Source of the DNA: ECT2AJA-110-A sp035399845
Lineage (GTDB): Bacteria > Planctomycetota > Phycisphaerae > UBA1845 > UTPLA1
Length of the DNA stretch: 64,000 bases
Reading direction: 5' to 3'
NCBI GenBank assembly: GCA_035399845.1
Contig: DAOPJV010000017.1
Location: 31,213 to 95,212, forward strand
Under the pieces are notes generated by a model. That model ran no database searches. It saw nothing but the letters and a program-made list of their open reading frames with translations, and had not been told where the DNA came from. Of the stretch, positions 52,232-59,878 are shown piece after piece. How positions within the stretch are numbered: the stretch's first letter is position 1; each line of letters opens with the position of its first letter. A program made the translations under genes and the position numbers.

Positions 52232-53140
52232 CTATGCGGGCTTCATCGCGGGAGGCCAGATGGTTCGCAGGGCCGTCAGAATCGTCCGCGTGGCGTTCGA
52301 CTTGTTGAGTGTGTAGAAGTGAATGCCGGGCGCTCCGCGCTGAAGGAGGTCGAAGCACTGCGCGGTCGCATAGGCGACGCCCTGTGACAGCACGGCGTTC
52401 CTGTCGTCGCGGAAGCGCTCCATCTCGCGGATCAGCGTCGCAGGCAGGCTGGTCCCACACATGGTCGTGAAGCGCTTGATCTGCTCGACGTTTGTGATCG
52501 GCATGATGCCGGGAATAATAGGGACGCCGATGCCCGCCTTCCGCGCGCGTGCGACGAAGTCGAAGTACTTGTCATTGTCGAAGAACAGCTGGCTGATCAG
52601 GAATTCAGCGCCGGCGTCGGTCTTTCGGGCCAGGTTCGCCAGATCGCGCTCCAGGTCGCGATCGCCGGCGGTGTTCACGCACTCGACGTGACCCTCGGGA
52701 TAGCAGGCGCCGCCGATGCAGAAATCGCCGCGCTGTTTGATATACGCCGTCAGTTCGCTGGCGTGGGAAAAGCCGTCGGCGGGGGGCGTGAACGACTCCT
52801 CGCCTTTGGGCGGGTCACCACGCAACGCCAGCACGTTCTCTACCTGGCCGAGCTTCAGCCGATCGAGGACCTGACCGATCTCGTCGCGCGACGCGCCGAC
52901 GCAGGTCAGGTGGGCCATCGCCGTCAGGTCGTAATGCCGCTTCACTTCGGAGACGAGTTCGATCGTCCGATCCCGCGTGCTTCCACCGGCGCCGTAGGTA
53001 ACGGAGACGAATGTCGGGCTGAGGTCCCGCAGGGAACGCACCGACTCTCGGAGGGATTCGAGGCCTTCGTCTGTCTTCGGCGGAAAGAACTCAAATGAGA
53101 AGGATGGCCGTCCGGTCGAGATTAGCTCGCGAATTCGCAT
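52232..53140 (-). CDS. metF: Methylenetetrahydrofolate reductase
   Basis: 302 residues. The TIM barrel starts with FSFEFFPPKTDEGLESLRES. VTYGAGGSTRDRTIELVSEV, NVLALRGDPPKG, EFLISQLFFDNDKYFDFVAR and PGIMPITNVEQIKRFTTMCG are standard MTHFR segments for FAD and folate binding. It reduces 5,10-methylene-THF to 5-methyl-THF for methionine synthesis. AAGGAG lies upstream. rmlD follows it by 30 bp, with no clear functional link. Confidence 0.95.
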   Translation of the reverse strand: MRIRELISTGRPSFSFEFFPPKTDEGLESLRESVRSLRDLSPTFVSVTYGAGGSTRDRTIELVSEVKRHYDLTAMAHLTCVGASRDEIGQVLDRLKLGQVENVLALRGDPPKGEESFTPPADGFSHASELTAYIKQRGDFCIGGACYPEGHVECVNTAGDRDLERDLANLARKTDAGAEFLISQLFFDNDKYFDFVARARKAGIGVPIIPGIMPITNVEQIKRFTTMCGTSLPATLIREMERFRDDRNAVLSQGVAYATAQCFDLLQRGAPGIHFYTLNKSNATRTILTALRTIWPPAMKPA

Positions 53141-53268
53141 TCCGCGTGAGTCTCCTTATACATGCGCCTCGGAATGGGGCGCAGTATAGCGACATTCACA
53201 AGCTTCGTGCGAGAGGCCCGCAAAGGGCTGTGATTCATCCGTGAATGCGAGTGAAGCGGGCCCGGTTG

Positions 53269-54036
53269 TCAGGCCTTCGGCGCGGGCTTCTTTTCCTTCT
53301 TCTTCTCGTCGGCGAGCTTCCTGGCGAGGGCGGAGTCCTCGGGAATCGCCTTCTTCAGTTCGGCTTCCAGGGCCGCGAGCATCGCCTTGTCGTCAGGCGT
53401 TGTTCTCGGCGAGAACCGGTTGACGACTTTGCCATCTCGATCGACGAGGAACTTCCCGAAATTCCATTCGATGGCGCCGCCAAGCCCATGGTCCGCCTTC
53501 TTGTCGGTCAGGTATTTGTAGAGGTCGCACTTGTCCTTCCCCTTGACGGAGACCTTCGAGAACATCGGAAATGTCACGCCGTAGTTCTTCGTGCAGAAGG
53601 TCCTGATCTCCTCGTCCGTGCCCGGCTCCTGCTTCAGGAAGTTGTTCGCCGGGAATCCGAGGATGACGAAGCCGCGATCCTTGTAGGTTTCGTAGAGCTT
53701 CTCCAGCCCTTCGTACTGAGGCGTCAGACCGCACTTGGAGGCGACGTTGACCATCAGCACAACGTTCCCCTGGAACTGTCGCAGGTCCTGTTCCTTGCCG
53801 TTGATGTCCTTCATCGTGAATGCGAGGGCGGGCATGGGCTTCGTTGTCTCCTTCTTCTCTTTCGGGTTTTTCTTGTCGGACTTCTGATCCTTCTTCTCGG
53901 GCTGCGTCTTCTTCTCCTGGCCATCGGGCTTGGGCGTGGGGTCGGCGGACACTGGCGCCGCGAAGCTCGCCAGGGCGGCCATGAGTGTGGCGCATGTCAA
54001 AGATCGCATAAGTACGCTGCGGCGGACTGATCGCAT
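53269..54036 (-). CDS. Exported glutathione peroxidase-like protein with Lys-rich linkers
   Basis: 255 residues. Signal peptide to about residue 31, then a Lys/Glu/Gln linker (about 38-66), then a GPx domain with Cys102 (MVNVASKCGLTPQYEG), Gln136 (NNFLKQEP) and Trp191 (AIEWNFGKF), the full catalytic triad with Cys rather than Sec. The C-terminus is again Lys-rich. It probably reduces lipid or organic peroxides in the periplasm with thioredoxin-like donors. AGGAG lies 9 nt before the ATG at 54036. Confidence 0.9.
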   Translation of the reverse strand: MRSVRRSVLMRSLTCATLMAALASFAAPVSADPTPKPDGQEKKTQPEKKDQKSDKKNPKEKKETTKPMPALAFTMKDINGKEQDLRQFQGNVVLMVNVASKCGLTPQYEGLEKLYETYKDRGFVILGFPANNFLKQEPGTDEEIRTFCTKNYGVTFPMFSKVSVKGKDKCDLYKYLTDKKADHGLGGAIEWNFGKFLVDRDGKVVNRFSPRTTPDDKAMLAALEAELKKAIPEDSALARKLADEKKKEKKPAPKA

Positions 54037-54214
54037 GGAATGGGTCTCCTGTTCGGATATTGGTCACTGGATCGGCTGTGCAGTCAGGCGGCACTCTGGC
54101 CGATTCTCCCAGTCGGGTATCATAGGTCTTCGAAACCGCCATGGGTTCGGATTCCGCCGCTTTGGTGTTCGGCGACATCGCTTTGACACGCGGGGGCCGC
54201 CGGTTACCGTTTCC

Positions 54215-54976
54215 ATGATGAACGCAGTCGCCATTATTCCCGCCCGATACGCCTCGACGCGGTTCCCGGCCAAACCGCTCGCCCGCGAGACCGGAAAATA
54301 CCTGATTCAGCACGTTTGCGAGCGATTGTCGGCCGCCCGACGCATTTCCAGTGTGATTGTGGCCACAGACGACGAACGGATCCGTCAGGCCGTCGCATCG
54401 TTTGGCGGCGCCGCCGTCATGACGCGGGAGGATCATCCGAGCGGAACGGATCGTGTCGCCGAAGTGGTCGCGGGCCTCGACGCAGAGCTGATTCTGAACG
54501 TGCAGGGGGATGAGCCTGAGATCGATCCCGAGCATCTGGATCTGCTGATTCAGCGAATGGCGGAGGACAACGCGGCGCAGATCGGAACCCTCTGTTGTCC
54601 ATTCGGCGGACAGGCGCAACCGCGCGATCCGAACAAGGTCAAAGTTGTCGTGTCGGCGGCGGGGCGGGCGATCTACTTTTCCCGCTCCCTCATACCTTTT
54701 CCGAGGGACTTTGACGGCGTTCCCGATGATCCGTCGAAGTGGCTGCTGCACGTAGGTGTCTACGCCTATCGACGCGCGGCGCTTCTCAGGCTGGCGTCGC
54801 TCCCGCCGAGTCCCCTCGAACAGTCCGAACGACTGGAACAACTGCGGGCGCTGGAGAACGGTATGGCGATGACCGTGGTACGCGTCGACCACGCGGCGCC
54901 GGGCATCGATACGCCCAGTGACTACGCCGCCTTTGTGTCGCGCTGCGCCGGTCGCCATGGCGGCGCCCACGCGTAA
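54215..54976 (+). CDS. kdsB: 3-deoxy-manno-octulosonate cytidylyltransferase
   Basis: 253 residues. The nucleotidyltransferase start MMNAVAIIPARYASTRFPAK, the REDHPSGTDRVAEV block and LILNVQGDEPEIDP match KdsB; HVGVYAYRRAALLRL follows. It activates KDO as CMP-KDO for lipid A inner core, which implies an LPS-bearing outer membrane. Start at 54215; a second Met follows directly. Divergent from the glutathione peroxidase gene. Confidence 0.93.
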   Translation: MMNAVAIIPARYASTRFPAKPLARETGKYLIQHVCERLSAARRISSVIVATDDERIRQAVASFGGAAVMTREDHPSGTDRVAEVVAGLDAELILNVQGDEPEIDPEHLDLLIQRMAEDNAAQIGTLCCPFGGQAQPRDPNKVKVVVSAAGRAIYFSRSLIPFPRDFDGVPDDPSKWLLHVGVYAYRRAALLRLASLPPSPLEQSERLEQLRALENGMAMTVVRVDHAAPGIDTPSDYAAFVSRCAGRHGGAHA

Positions 54977-55082
54977 CCCGCTTGTGAATCGACCTTCCAG
55001 TTGGTGTTCGACTGCCGCGGATTTGCGCTCTCGGCCTCAGACCGCCCACGGGCGCCCAGTGGCGCCCAGTGCGGCTGGAAAG

Positions 55083-55550
55083 TCATTGGGGCGTGGGCGT
55101 GTTCGTTTTCGGTTTCACCTCATTCGGGGCGGCGGACTCAATCGCTTCCAGCAGACCGGGATGGGCCTGGACCTGGACTGTCGATTCGTCAACTTCCCAT
55201 TTGTACTCAGGCGGTTCGTCGCGACTTGTCACAAACACGTACTCTGCGCCGCCGACGCCACCGCCCGGCGCGTATTTGGCGATGTGTTTGATTCTGTCCC
55301 ACGGCAGAAAGATCGTCCGAAGCAGTTTGCGCAGCCGGACACCGTCGGCGTCGATCGTCAGGCGCGTGACGTAGCCACGGAAGAGCGTGCGGATGGATAT
55401 GGCGACAACGATCGCGGCCGTCAGTTTCGTCCACCACATGGCGCGGATCGTCAGGACGAAGATCATCAGCGCGTTGATGGGCGCCATGACGATCAGGAAG
55501 ATCGCCAGCGGCGTGCGAAATGCGGACCAGCTTCGACGATGTTCGCTCAA
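55083..55550 (-). CDS. Membrane protein with PH-like domain
   Basis: 155 residues. Two helices (PLAIFLIVMAPINALMIFVL and MWWTKLTAAIVVAISIRTLF) are followed by VTRLTIDADGVRLRKLLRTI and FLPWDRIKHIAKYAPGGGVG, the pattern of bacterial PH-like (bPH) membrane proteins. It ends with a Lys/Thr/Pro tail. Its start overlaps the stop of the ABM gene (ATGA), so the two are coupled. Function unknown. Confidence 0.7.
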   Translation of the reverse strand: MSEHRRSWSAFRTPLAIFLIVMAPINALMIFVLTIRAMWWTKLTAAIVVAISIRTLFRGYVTRLTIDADGVRLRKLLRTIFLPWDRIKHIAKYAPGGGVGGAEYVFVTSRDEPPEYKWEVDESTVQVQAHPGLLEAIESAAPNEVKPKTNTPTPQ

Positions 55551-55831
55551 TGCTCGTAATACGTATGCGCGGGCCGGCCGGCAAGGATCTGCTCCTTGCC
55601 CCAGTTGGCGACGTTGCGGAAGGTTTCGGAGCCAATGAAGGCGTCAAAGGCGTCCCGGCTGCTCCATTCCGAAAGGATAACGTAGAGCTGATGATCGTCG
55701 ATGTCGCGGCACATGCGGGACTGCGTGTGACCGTCGATGTCCGCCATGGCCTTGATGACCTTGCGGAACGCGTTTTCGAAGATCTCTTCCTTGCCGGGCA
55801 ACACCTTGTAGTTCATACCGATTGTGACCAT
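55547..55831 (-). CDS. Antibiotic biosynthesis monooxygenase (ABM)-family protein
   Basis: 94 residues, a single ferredoxin-like ABM domain. MVTIGMNYKVLPGKEEIFEN starts it; the conserved MCRDIDDHQLYVILSEWSSR and the SETFRNVANWGKEQILAGRP tail are typical. Proteins of this type act as small monooxygenases, haem-degrading enzymes or dimerising stress proteins. It precedes the PH-like membrane gene, with translational coupling. Confidence 0.85.
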   Translation of the reverse strand: MVTIGMNYKVLPGKEEIFENAFRKVIKAMADIDGHTQSRMCRDIDDHQLYVILSEWSSRDAFDAFIGSETFRNVANWGKEQILAGRPAHTYYEH

Positions 55832-56023
55832 CGCGGGGGTACTCCGTTTCCGTTGTGGCCAATCGCTCGAAAATCCGTCATGCCGAGCGATGCGCCGGGC
55901 GCCTGGTTCCCCTGAGCGGGGCGATCCCCGCGGGGTTTCGGAGGTATCCTAGCAAGTCGCCGACGTTCGGCCAATCTTGACGAAAGGCGATTCTCGCTGA
56001 GAATGGCTGTGAGATTGCCCTTG

Positions 56024-56110
56024 GGAGAGGTGTCCGAGTGGCTGAAGGTGCATGCTTGGAAAGCATGTGTACGGTAACACGTACCGGGGGTTCGAATCCC
56101 CCCCTCTCCG
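56024..56110 (+). tRNA. tRNA-Ser (GGA)
   Basis: 87 nt. Acceptor GGAGAGG/CCTCTCC, discriminator G. The anticodon arm CATGC TTGGAAA GCATG gives GGA (reads TCC/TCT). The long variable arm (GTACGGTAACACGTAC) marks a class II tRNA; the T arm is GGGGG TTCGAAT CCCCC. Confidence 0.96.
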
Positions 56111-56143
56111 ATTCTGTCATATCGATTCCGCCCTTGGCGCCAA

Positions 56144-57013
56144 TCAGGGCGAGGGCTTCCAGAAAGCCGTCGGGTTTTCATCTTCCCCGAGGATGAGCGT
56201 GCAGGCGCCGGGACCGCACTGGTTCACGGTCCCATTCCATCTGTCGAATTCAAAGCCGGACAGCGAGCCGGGATCAAACGTGATCCGCGTGCCCGTCTTC
56301 ATTTCGGCAATGAAGACGAATCCGCTGGCGACGCTGAAGTTGACGTTCTGCGTCGTTCCGTTCAGCGGGTTCTCGCCCATGGCCGACGGGAAGGTGAGCC
56401 ACTCGGGGGCCTCGATCGTGATGCTGTTCCAGAAGCCGGCGACGTTGGGTTCGGTATCTCCGACGCTCAGGAGCAGTGTCGGCATGCGCTGGTAGACGAG
56501 TTCGACGCTCTTGTCCGAGTCCATCGTGAAGGTCGCGACGCCGGTCTCCGGCGTGGCCACGGGATCGCCATCGAAACGCAGGAACTCGACGCGATCCTTG
56601 CCGCCCGTTTCGAAGTCCTCGCGGCTGTCGGCGTCTGTGAATCGGCTCTGCGTTCCCATGGATTCAAACGCGATGATCGTGACAGTCTTCCCGTCCTCCA
56701 CCTGAAACTCGTTGACATCGGGATCGGCGGCGCCTCCGCGTTTGTTGTCGAAATTGCCATTGTTGAAGGGGGCGTTGGCGCGCGTGTAGGCCATGTCGTC
56801 GATGAAGATGTGCGCCTCCATCGCGCGGCAGAAGAACTCGGCTTCCGGATCGAGACCGCGGCAGCCGTTGAGGCTTCGCAATGTGACAGTCAGCGTGTGG
56901 CGATTGCCCGATTGTCCCTGCGGCGTGGGCGTCGTGGTCCCGCCATTCTGGGGGCAGTCGCTCCCCAAAACGGCGACGAGCAGTGTGACACAGATGAGGC
57001 GCCATCGATTCAT
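56144..57013 (-). CDS. Exported, possibly lipid-anchored hypothetical protein
   Basis: 289 residues. MNRWRLICVTLLVAVLGSDC is a signal-like segment ending in Cys (position 20); the -1 Asp is unusual for a lipobox, so lipidation is uncertain. A Thr/Pro/Gln linker follows, then beta-rich sequence with paired Cys (CRGLDPEAEFFC and CGPGAC). The C-terminal part has an INTxxPxGW-like strand pattern (FEFDRWNGTVNQCGPGACTL), as in bacterial repeat proteins with divergent InlB-type folds. Start at 57013 because the leader begins there. Confidence 0.65.
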   Translation of the reverse strand: MNRWRLICVTLLVAVLGSDCPQNGGTTTPTPQGQSGNRHTLTVTLRSLNGCRGLDPEAEFFCRAMEAHIFIDDMAYTRANAPFNNGNFDNKRGGAADPDVNEFQVEDGKTVTIIAFESMGTQSRFTDADSREDFETGGKDRVEFLRFDGDPVATPETGVATFTMDSDKSVELVYQRMPTLLLSVGDTEPNVAGFWNSITIEAPEWLTFPSAMGENPLNGTTQNVNFSVASGFVFIAEMKTGTRITFDPGSLSGFEFDRWNGTVNQCGPGACTLILGEDENPTAFWKPSP

Positions 57014-57132
57014 TGCGATCGCTCTCCGGTCGGGGGTCGATTCCCGCCAGCGGGGGGAGTCGAGCCGGGCTGAACATGCGAGGCCAGTGACCGAATGATA
57101 CCCGGCGGCCCGGCGCCGCCGCAATTCCTGAT

Positions 57133-58182
57133 TCACCATTCGGTCGCAGAGTCGCGGCAGATCAGTTCGAGCGTGTTGCCCTCGGGATCCCTGATGAAGA
57201 GCGCCTTTGCCCCGAAGGCCGGGAAGGCGCTCGGGCGCGGGTCCAGGCCCAGCGACGTCAGTTTCGATTGCCACGAGTCGCAGGATTCCGGCGAAATCTC
57301 GAAGGCGAGATGGTTGAGTGTCGAACGCGTGACATCGTGCCCAACGAGGCGGCTGCGCGCGAAGACGTGGCGTTTGTGATCGATCAGGACCAGCAGTTGC
57401 GGGTGTCGATCGCGCCCAAGGGGCGTGTTTGTCTCGGCGATCTTCAGAAACGTGATCGTGGGCTCGCCTGTCGGATCCGGATCGGCGCCATTCTCGTGAC
57501 AGGCCTCCGTGACGAACGGAAAGCCCATGACGCGCGTGTAGAAGTCGCGCATCGTCGGGATGTCGCGAACGCTCAGAACGATTTCCGACACGCCGAGGAC
57601 TCGCGGCGCCGGATCGCCTCGATTCAAATCTGTTTCGTTGCGCTGTTGGATCTCCGCAATCGCGGGTTCGAGTATCTCCCGGGCGCTCGCGACATCTTCC
57701 TCGCGCCAGAGAACAAGGCGAATCTCGGCGCTATGCAGCCAGTCGCTGTCAGCAAATTCCAATAGGGCGCTGCGCAGACCGATGGCGAACTGCTCGATGG
57801 AGAGGGGGCCATAGCCCGTCGCGAGGGCCGGCATCGCCAGCGTCGTTGCGCCGAAGTCGGCGGCGGCGCGGAAGACGTAGGCCAGTGTCTGCGCGATGAG
57901 GGCGCTGTCGGATTCGTAGAGGGCGTTGATACTGACGGCGTGCAGGATTCGGCGGCAGGCGAGCGGTCCCGGCTGTGTGGCGACGACGGTCCCGGGCTCA
58001 ACGTATTTGCGCCCCGTCGAATGAAGATGCGCCTGCAGTTCCGCCTGCACATCGGCGCCGCCGCGCTCAAGGATGGCGCCGTTGACACCACCGGACATGA
58101 GCAGGGCGGGATTGGCCGTGCTGACAATAATGTCGGCGGACTCGTCGAGCAGGTCGCCGTGTTTGACAGTCAGGTTCAGCAC
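57133..58182 (-). CDS. Macro domain - glyoxalase/VOC fusion protein
   Basis: 349 residues from a GTG at 58182 (VLNLTVKHGDLLDESADIIV). The macro domain (about 1-180) has STANPALLMSGGVNGAILER, the Asn and Gly-rich ADP-ribose contacts, and TLAMPALATGYGPLSIEQFA. A short linker leads to a VOC metal-dependent domain (about 200-349): VLGVSEIVLSVRDIPTMRDF, FVTEACHENGADPDPTGEP, HLAFEISPESCDSWQS and IRDPEGNTLELIC with the C-terminal Glu ligand. Macro domains bind or remove ADP-ribose; VOC domains are lyases, dioxygenases or resistance proteins. I do not recall this fusion as an established family. The ORF is open 32 codons further upstream into a repeat-rich leader. Confidence 0.8.
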   Translation of the reverse strand: MLNLTVKHGDLLDESADIIVSTANPALLMSGGVNGAILERGGADVQAELQAHLHSTGRKYVEPGTVVATQPGPLACRRILHAVSINALYESDSALIAQTLAYVFRAAADFGATTLAMPALATGYGPLSIEQFAIGLRSALLEFADSDWLHSAEIRLVLWREEDVASAREILEPAIAEIQQRNETDLNRGDPAPRVLGVSEIVLSVRDIPTMRDFYTRVMGFPFVTEACHENGADPDPTGEPTITFLKIAETNTPLGRDRHPQLLVLIDHKRHVFARSRLVGHDVTRSTLNHLAFEISPESCDSWQSKLTSLGLDPRPSAFPAFGAKALFIRDPEGNTLELICRDSATEW

Positions 58183-58210
58183 GTTGCGGGTCCTCGTGAA
58201 GAAAGACAGT

Positions 58211-58250
58211 GCAAACGCCCGCAAACCCTCGCAAACGCTCGCAAAAAAAC
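58211..58250. repeat. Four tandem 10-bp repeats (GCAAACGCTC-like)
   Basis: GCAAACGCCC, GCAAACCCTC, GCAAACGCTC and GCAAAAAAAC follow each other exactly at 58211, 58221, 58231 and 58241. The 10-bp period puts the GCAAA cores on one face of the helix. They lie 29-68 bp upstream of the macro-VOC start. Confidence 0.6.
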
Positions 58251-58640
58251 AGGGAGCGCTCCGTTCGTCGTTTCGCAACGGGGCCCCACGATGCCGACTT
58301 ATTGTAGGCCTTGCCCGGCGATTCTGTTGGGGCTGAGGGCCATGGGGAGTCGAGCCGATCCAAGTTCCCAGACTCCTTTCGACGACAGGATTGGAATTCG
58401 CCCCGAAGCGACGGCGAGACCTCCGGACGGCCTCGGCTTGCCCGATGATCTTCGAGAGTTGTATCTCCGCCCCACGCGATGCATTGAACTGAGCGCACGA
58501 ATCAGATCCCCATTGTCGTCAGCGCGTCGATGTATCCAGCGCCCGCAAGCCCTGCGTTGTCGTGAGGACACGACGGCTCTGAGGGGCGCTGCTGGGGCAA
58601 ATCCGTCAGCGCCACCCGTTTGCGCCAATGTCAATGAGGA
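58251..58640. other. Spacer upstream of the macro-VOC gene
   Basis: About 390 bp without a supportable gene on either strand; the frames present are Arg/Pro-rich noise. The macro-VOC promoter should lie at its left end, near the decamer repeats. Confidence 0.4.
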
Positions 58641-58644
58641 CAAA

Positions 58645-58671
58645 CGCGGCGCCGGAATGACCGGCGCTGCG
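58645..58671 (-). terminator. Rho-independent-like terminator after a PEP-CTERM gene
   Basis: CGCGGCGCCGG and CCGGCGCTGCG form an 11-bp stem with one G-T pair and the loop AATGA. On the minus strand GTTTGT follows. It lies 49 bp beyond the stop at 58720. Confidence 0.6.
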
Positions 58672-58719
58672 CCTGCGTCTGGGTATTGGCGGATTGAGTT
58701 TTTTCGATTGCCTGCGCGT

Positions 58720-59397
58720 TTATCGTCGGCGTCGTCGCAGCATGGGCGTCGCCGCCAACAGGATCAGTGTGATCGCCGCGGGTTCCGGGATGATCTGAAT
58801 GACGGGCGCTTTGCCGACATCCGTGTTTGCGCCGTCGACGAAGCCGCCGTTTCCAAAGCGGATCTGTGCCCCGCTGAAGTTCGCCAGTCCCCAGAGACCG
58901 GGGCCGACTCTCGCGAAAATCTGACCGTTGTCATAGGCGCCGAGGGTCGGATCGATGGTGAAAGTCACGGTACCGAAATCGATCGAAGCGCCAACGAAGC
59001 CGGGCGCCGGAAAGTCAAACGACGTCTGTCCAAAATTCGTCGCAATGTCGCCGGGGCCGGGGACACCCACGCCGCCGACGGTATTGAGAATACCGTTCGG
59101 CAGCACGACGGCGTCCGTCGCGCTGACGGACACGCCGTAATCGGCGCTGAATGTCGTCGAGTCGATCGTGACACCGACGCCCGATACGTTCCCGACCATT
59201 CTGGCGGTCACGTTAAACGGCGTCGCCGACATCGGGTTGCTCAGCAGCAGCACCTTGCCGGGGCCGTGATCCAGCGACGAGATTCCAACGTCCGAGCTGA
59301 CGAGCTCGAACCAGATCGTGACGTCGGCGCGCGCCGACACGCACGTCGACGCGATGACGGCGACGCAACATACAACCCATGCGGAAACCTGCTTCAT
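58720..59397 (-). CDS. PEP-CTERM sorting-domain protein
   Basis: 225 residues. Signal peptide MKQVSAWVVCCVAVIASTCV ending near ARA. The mature part is Gly/Val/Phe-rich beta structure (NVTARMVGNVSGVGVTIDST). The C-terminus IIPEPAAITLILLAATPMLR followed by RRRR is a PEP-CTERM signal. Like the two at 35.6 and 40.8 kb, it probably reaches the surface through an exosortase not in the window. Confidence 0.85.
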   Translation of the reverse strand: MKQVSAWVVCCVAVIASTCVSARADVTIWFELVSSDVGISSLDHGPGKVLLLSNPMSATPFNVTARMVGNVSGVGVTIDSTTFSADYGVSVSATDAVVLPNGILNTVGGVGVPGPGDIATNFGQTSFDFPAPGFVGASIDFGTVTFTIDPTLGAYDNGQIFARVGPGLWGLANFSGAQIRFGNGGFVDGANTDVGKAPVIQIIPEPAAITLILLAATPMLRRRRR

Positions 59398-59878
59398 GAT
59401 GGACTTCCTTTCTCAGCAGTTGGCCCGAAGGATGTGCCCAACGGGCGTCTCGGTATGCTGAGCGGCATCGTACATGAATTCGCGTTCCTTACGCAAGAAT
59501 CGAAACGCGCTGCACGGCCTTCAATGGCTGACCTGATGGTGTCGGGGGTGCCGGGACGCCCATTCACGGCTCGAACGCAACGTTCGAACAATGCCCCAAG
59601 GGTTGCGCGGCGTCCGCGTCGCGGACTTTGCTGACCCTGAGCAGGCTTGTGGCGCTCCGATTGGGGCGACGCTTCCATCGGGGAATGAGCGAAGCGACAG
59701 ATTCGCTTTGTCTGGCGCTCGGAAGCTGTCGCCATCATCGCCGACATCGCATCACAATGGCTTGCGCATGGCGCCCGACCGTGACCTCACGGCGGAGCAA
59801 GGCCTGTCGGCCCCGGATGACTCGCCACGCTGAGGACAGCGAGGCTCTGATCCGAGCGCACTGGTTGCGACGCCGAGG
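59398..59878. other. Non-coding spacer between two surface-protein genes
   Basis: About 480 bp with no supportable gene. A perfect small hairpin (GTCCGCG, T, CGCGGAC) sits near 59611-59625. The promoter of the PEP-CTERM gene should be at its left end; no clear -10 or -35 was seen. Confidence 0.4.

Noticed and set aside
53269..54036. Second selenoprotein (glutathione peroxidase)
   Set aside because: The catalytic position is an ordinary Cys codon (Cys102); no UGA is involved.
53393..54970. 525-codon open frame on the minus strand across kdsB and glutathione peroxidase
   Set aside because: Arg/Gly-rich low-complexity translation, antisense to kdsB and out of frame with the GPx gene, both clear real genes.
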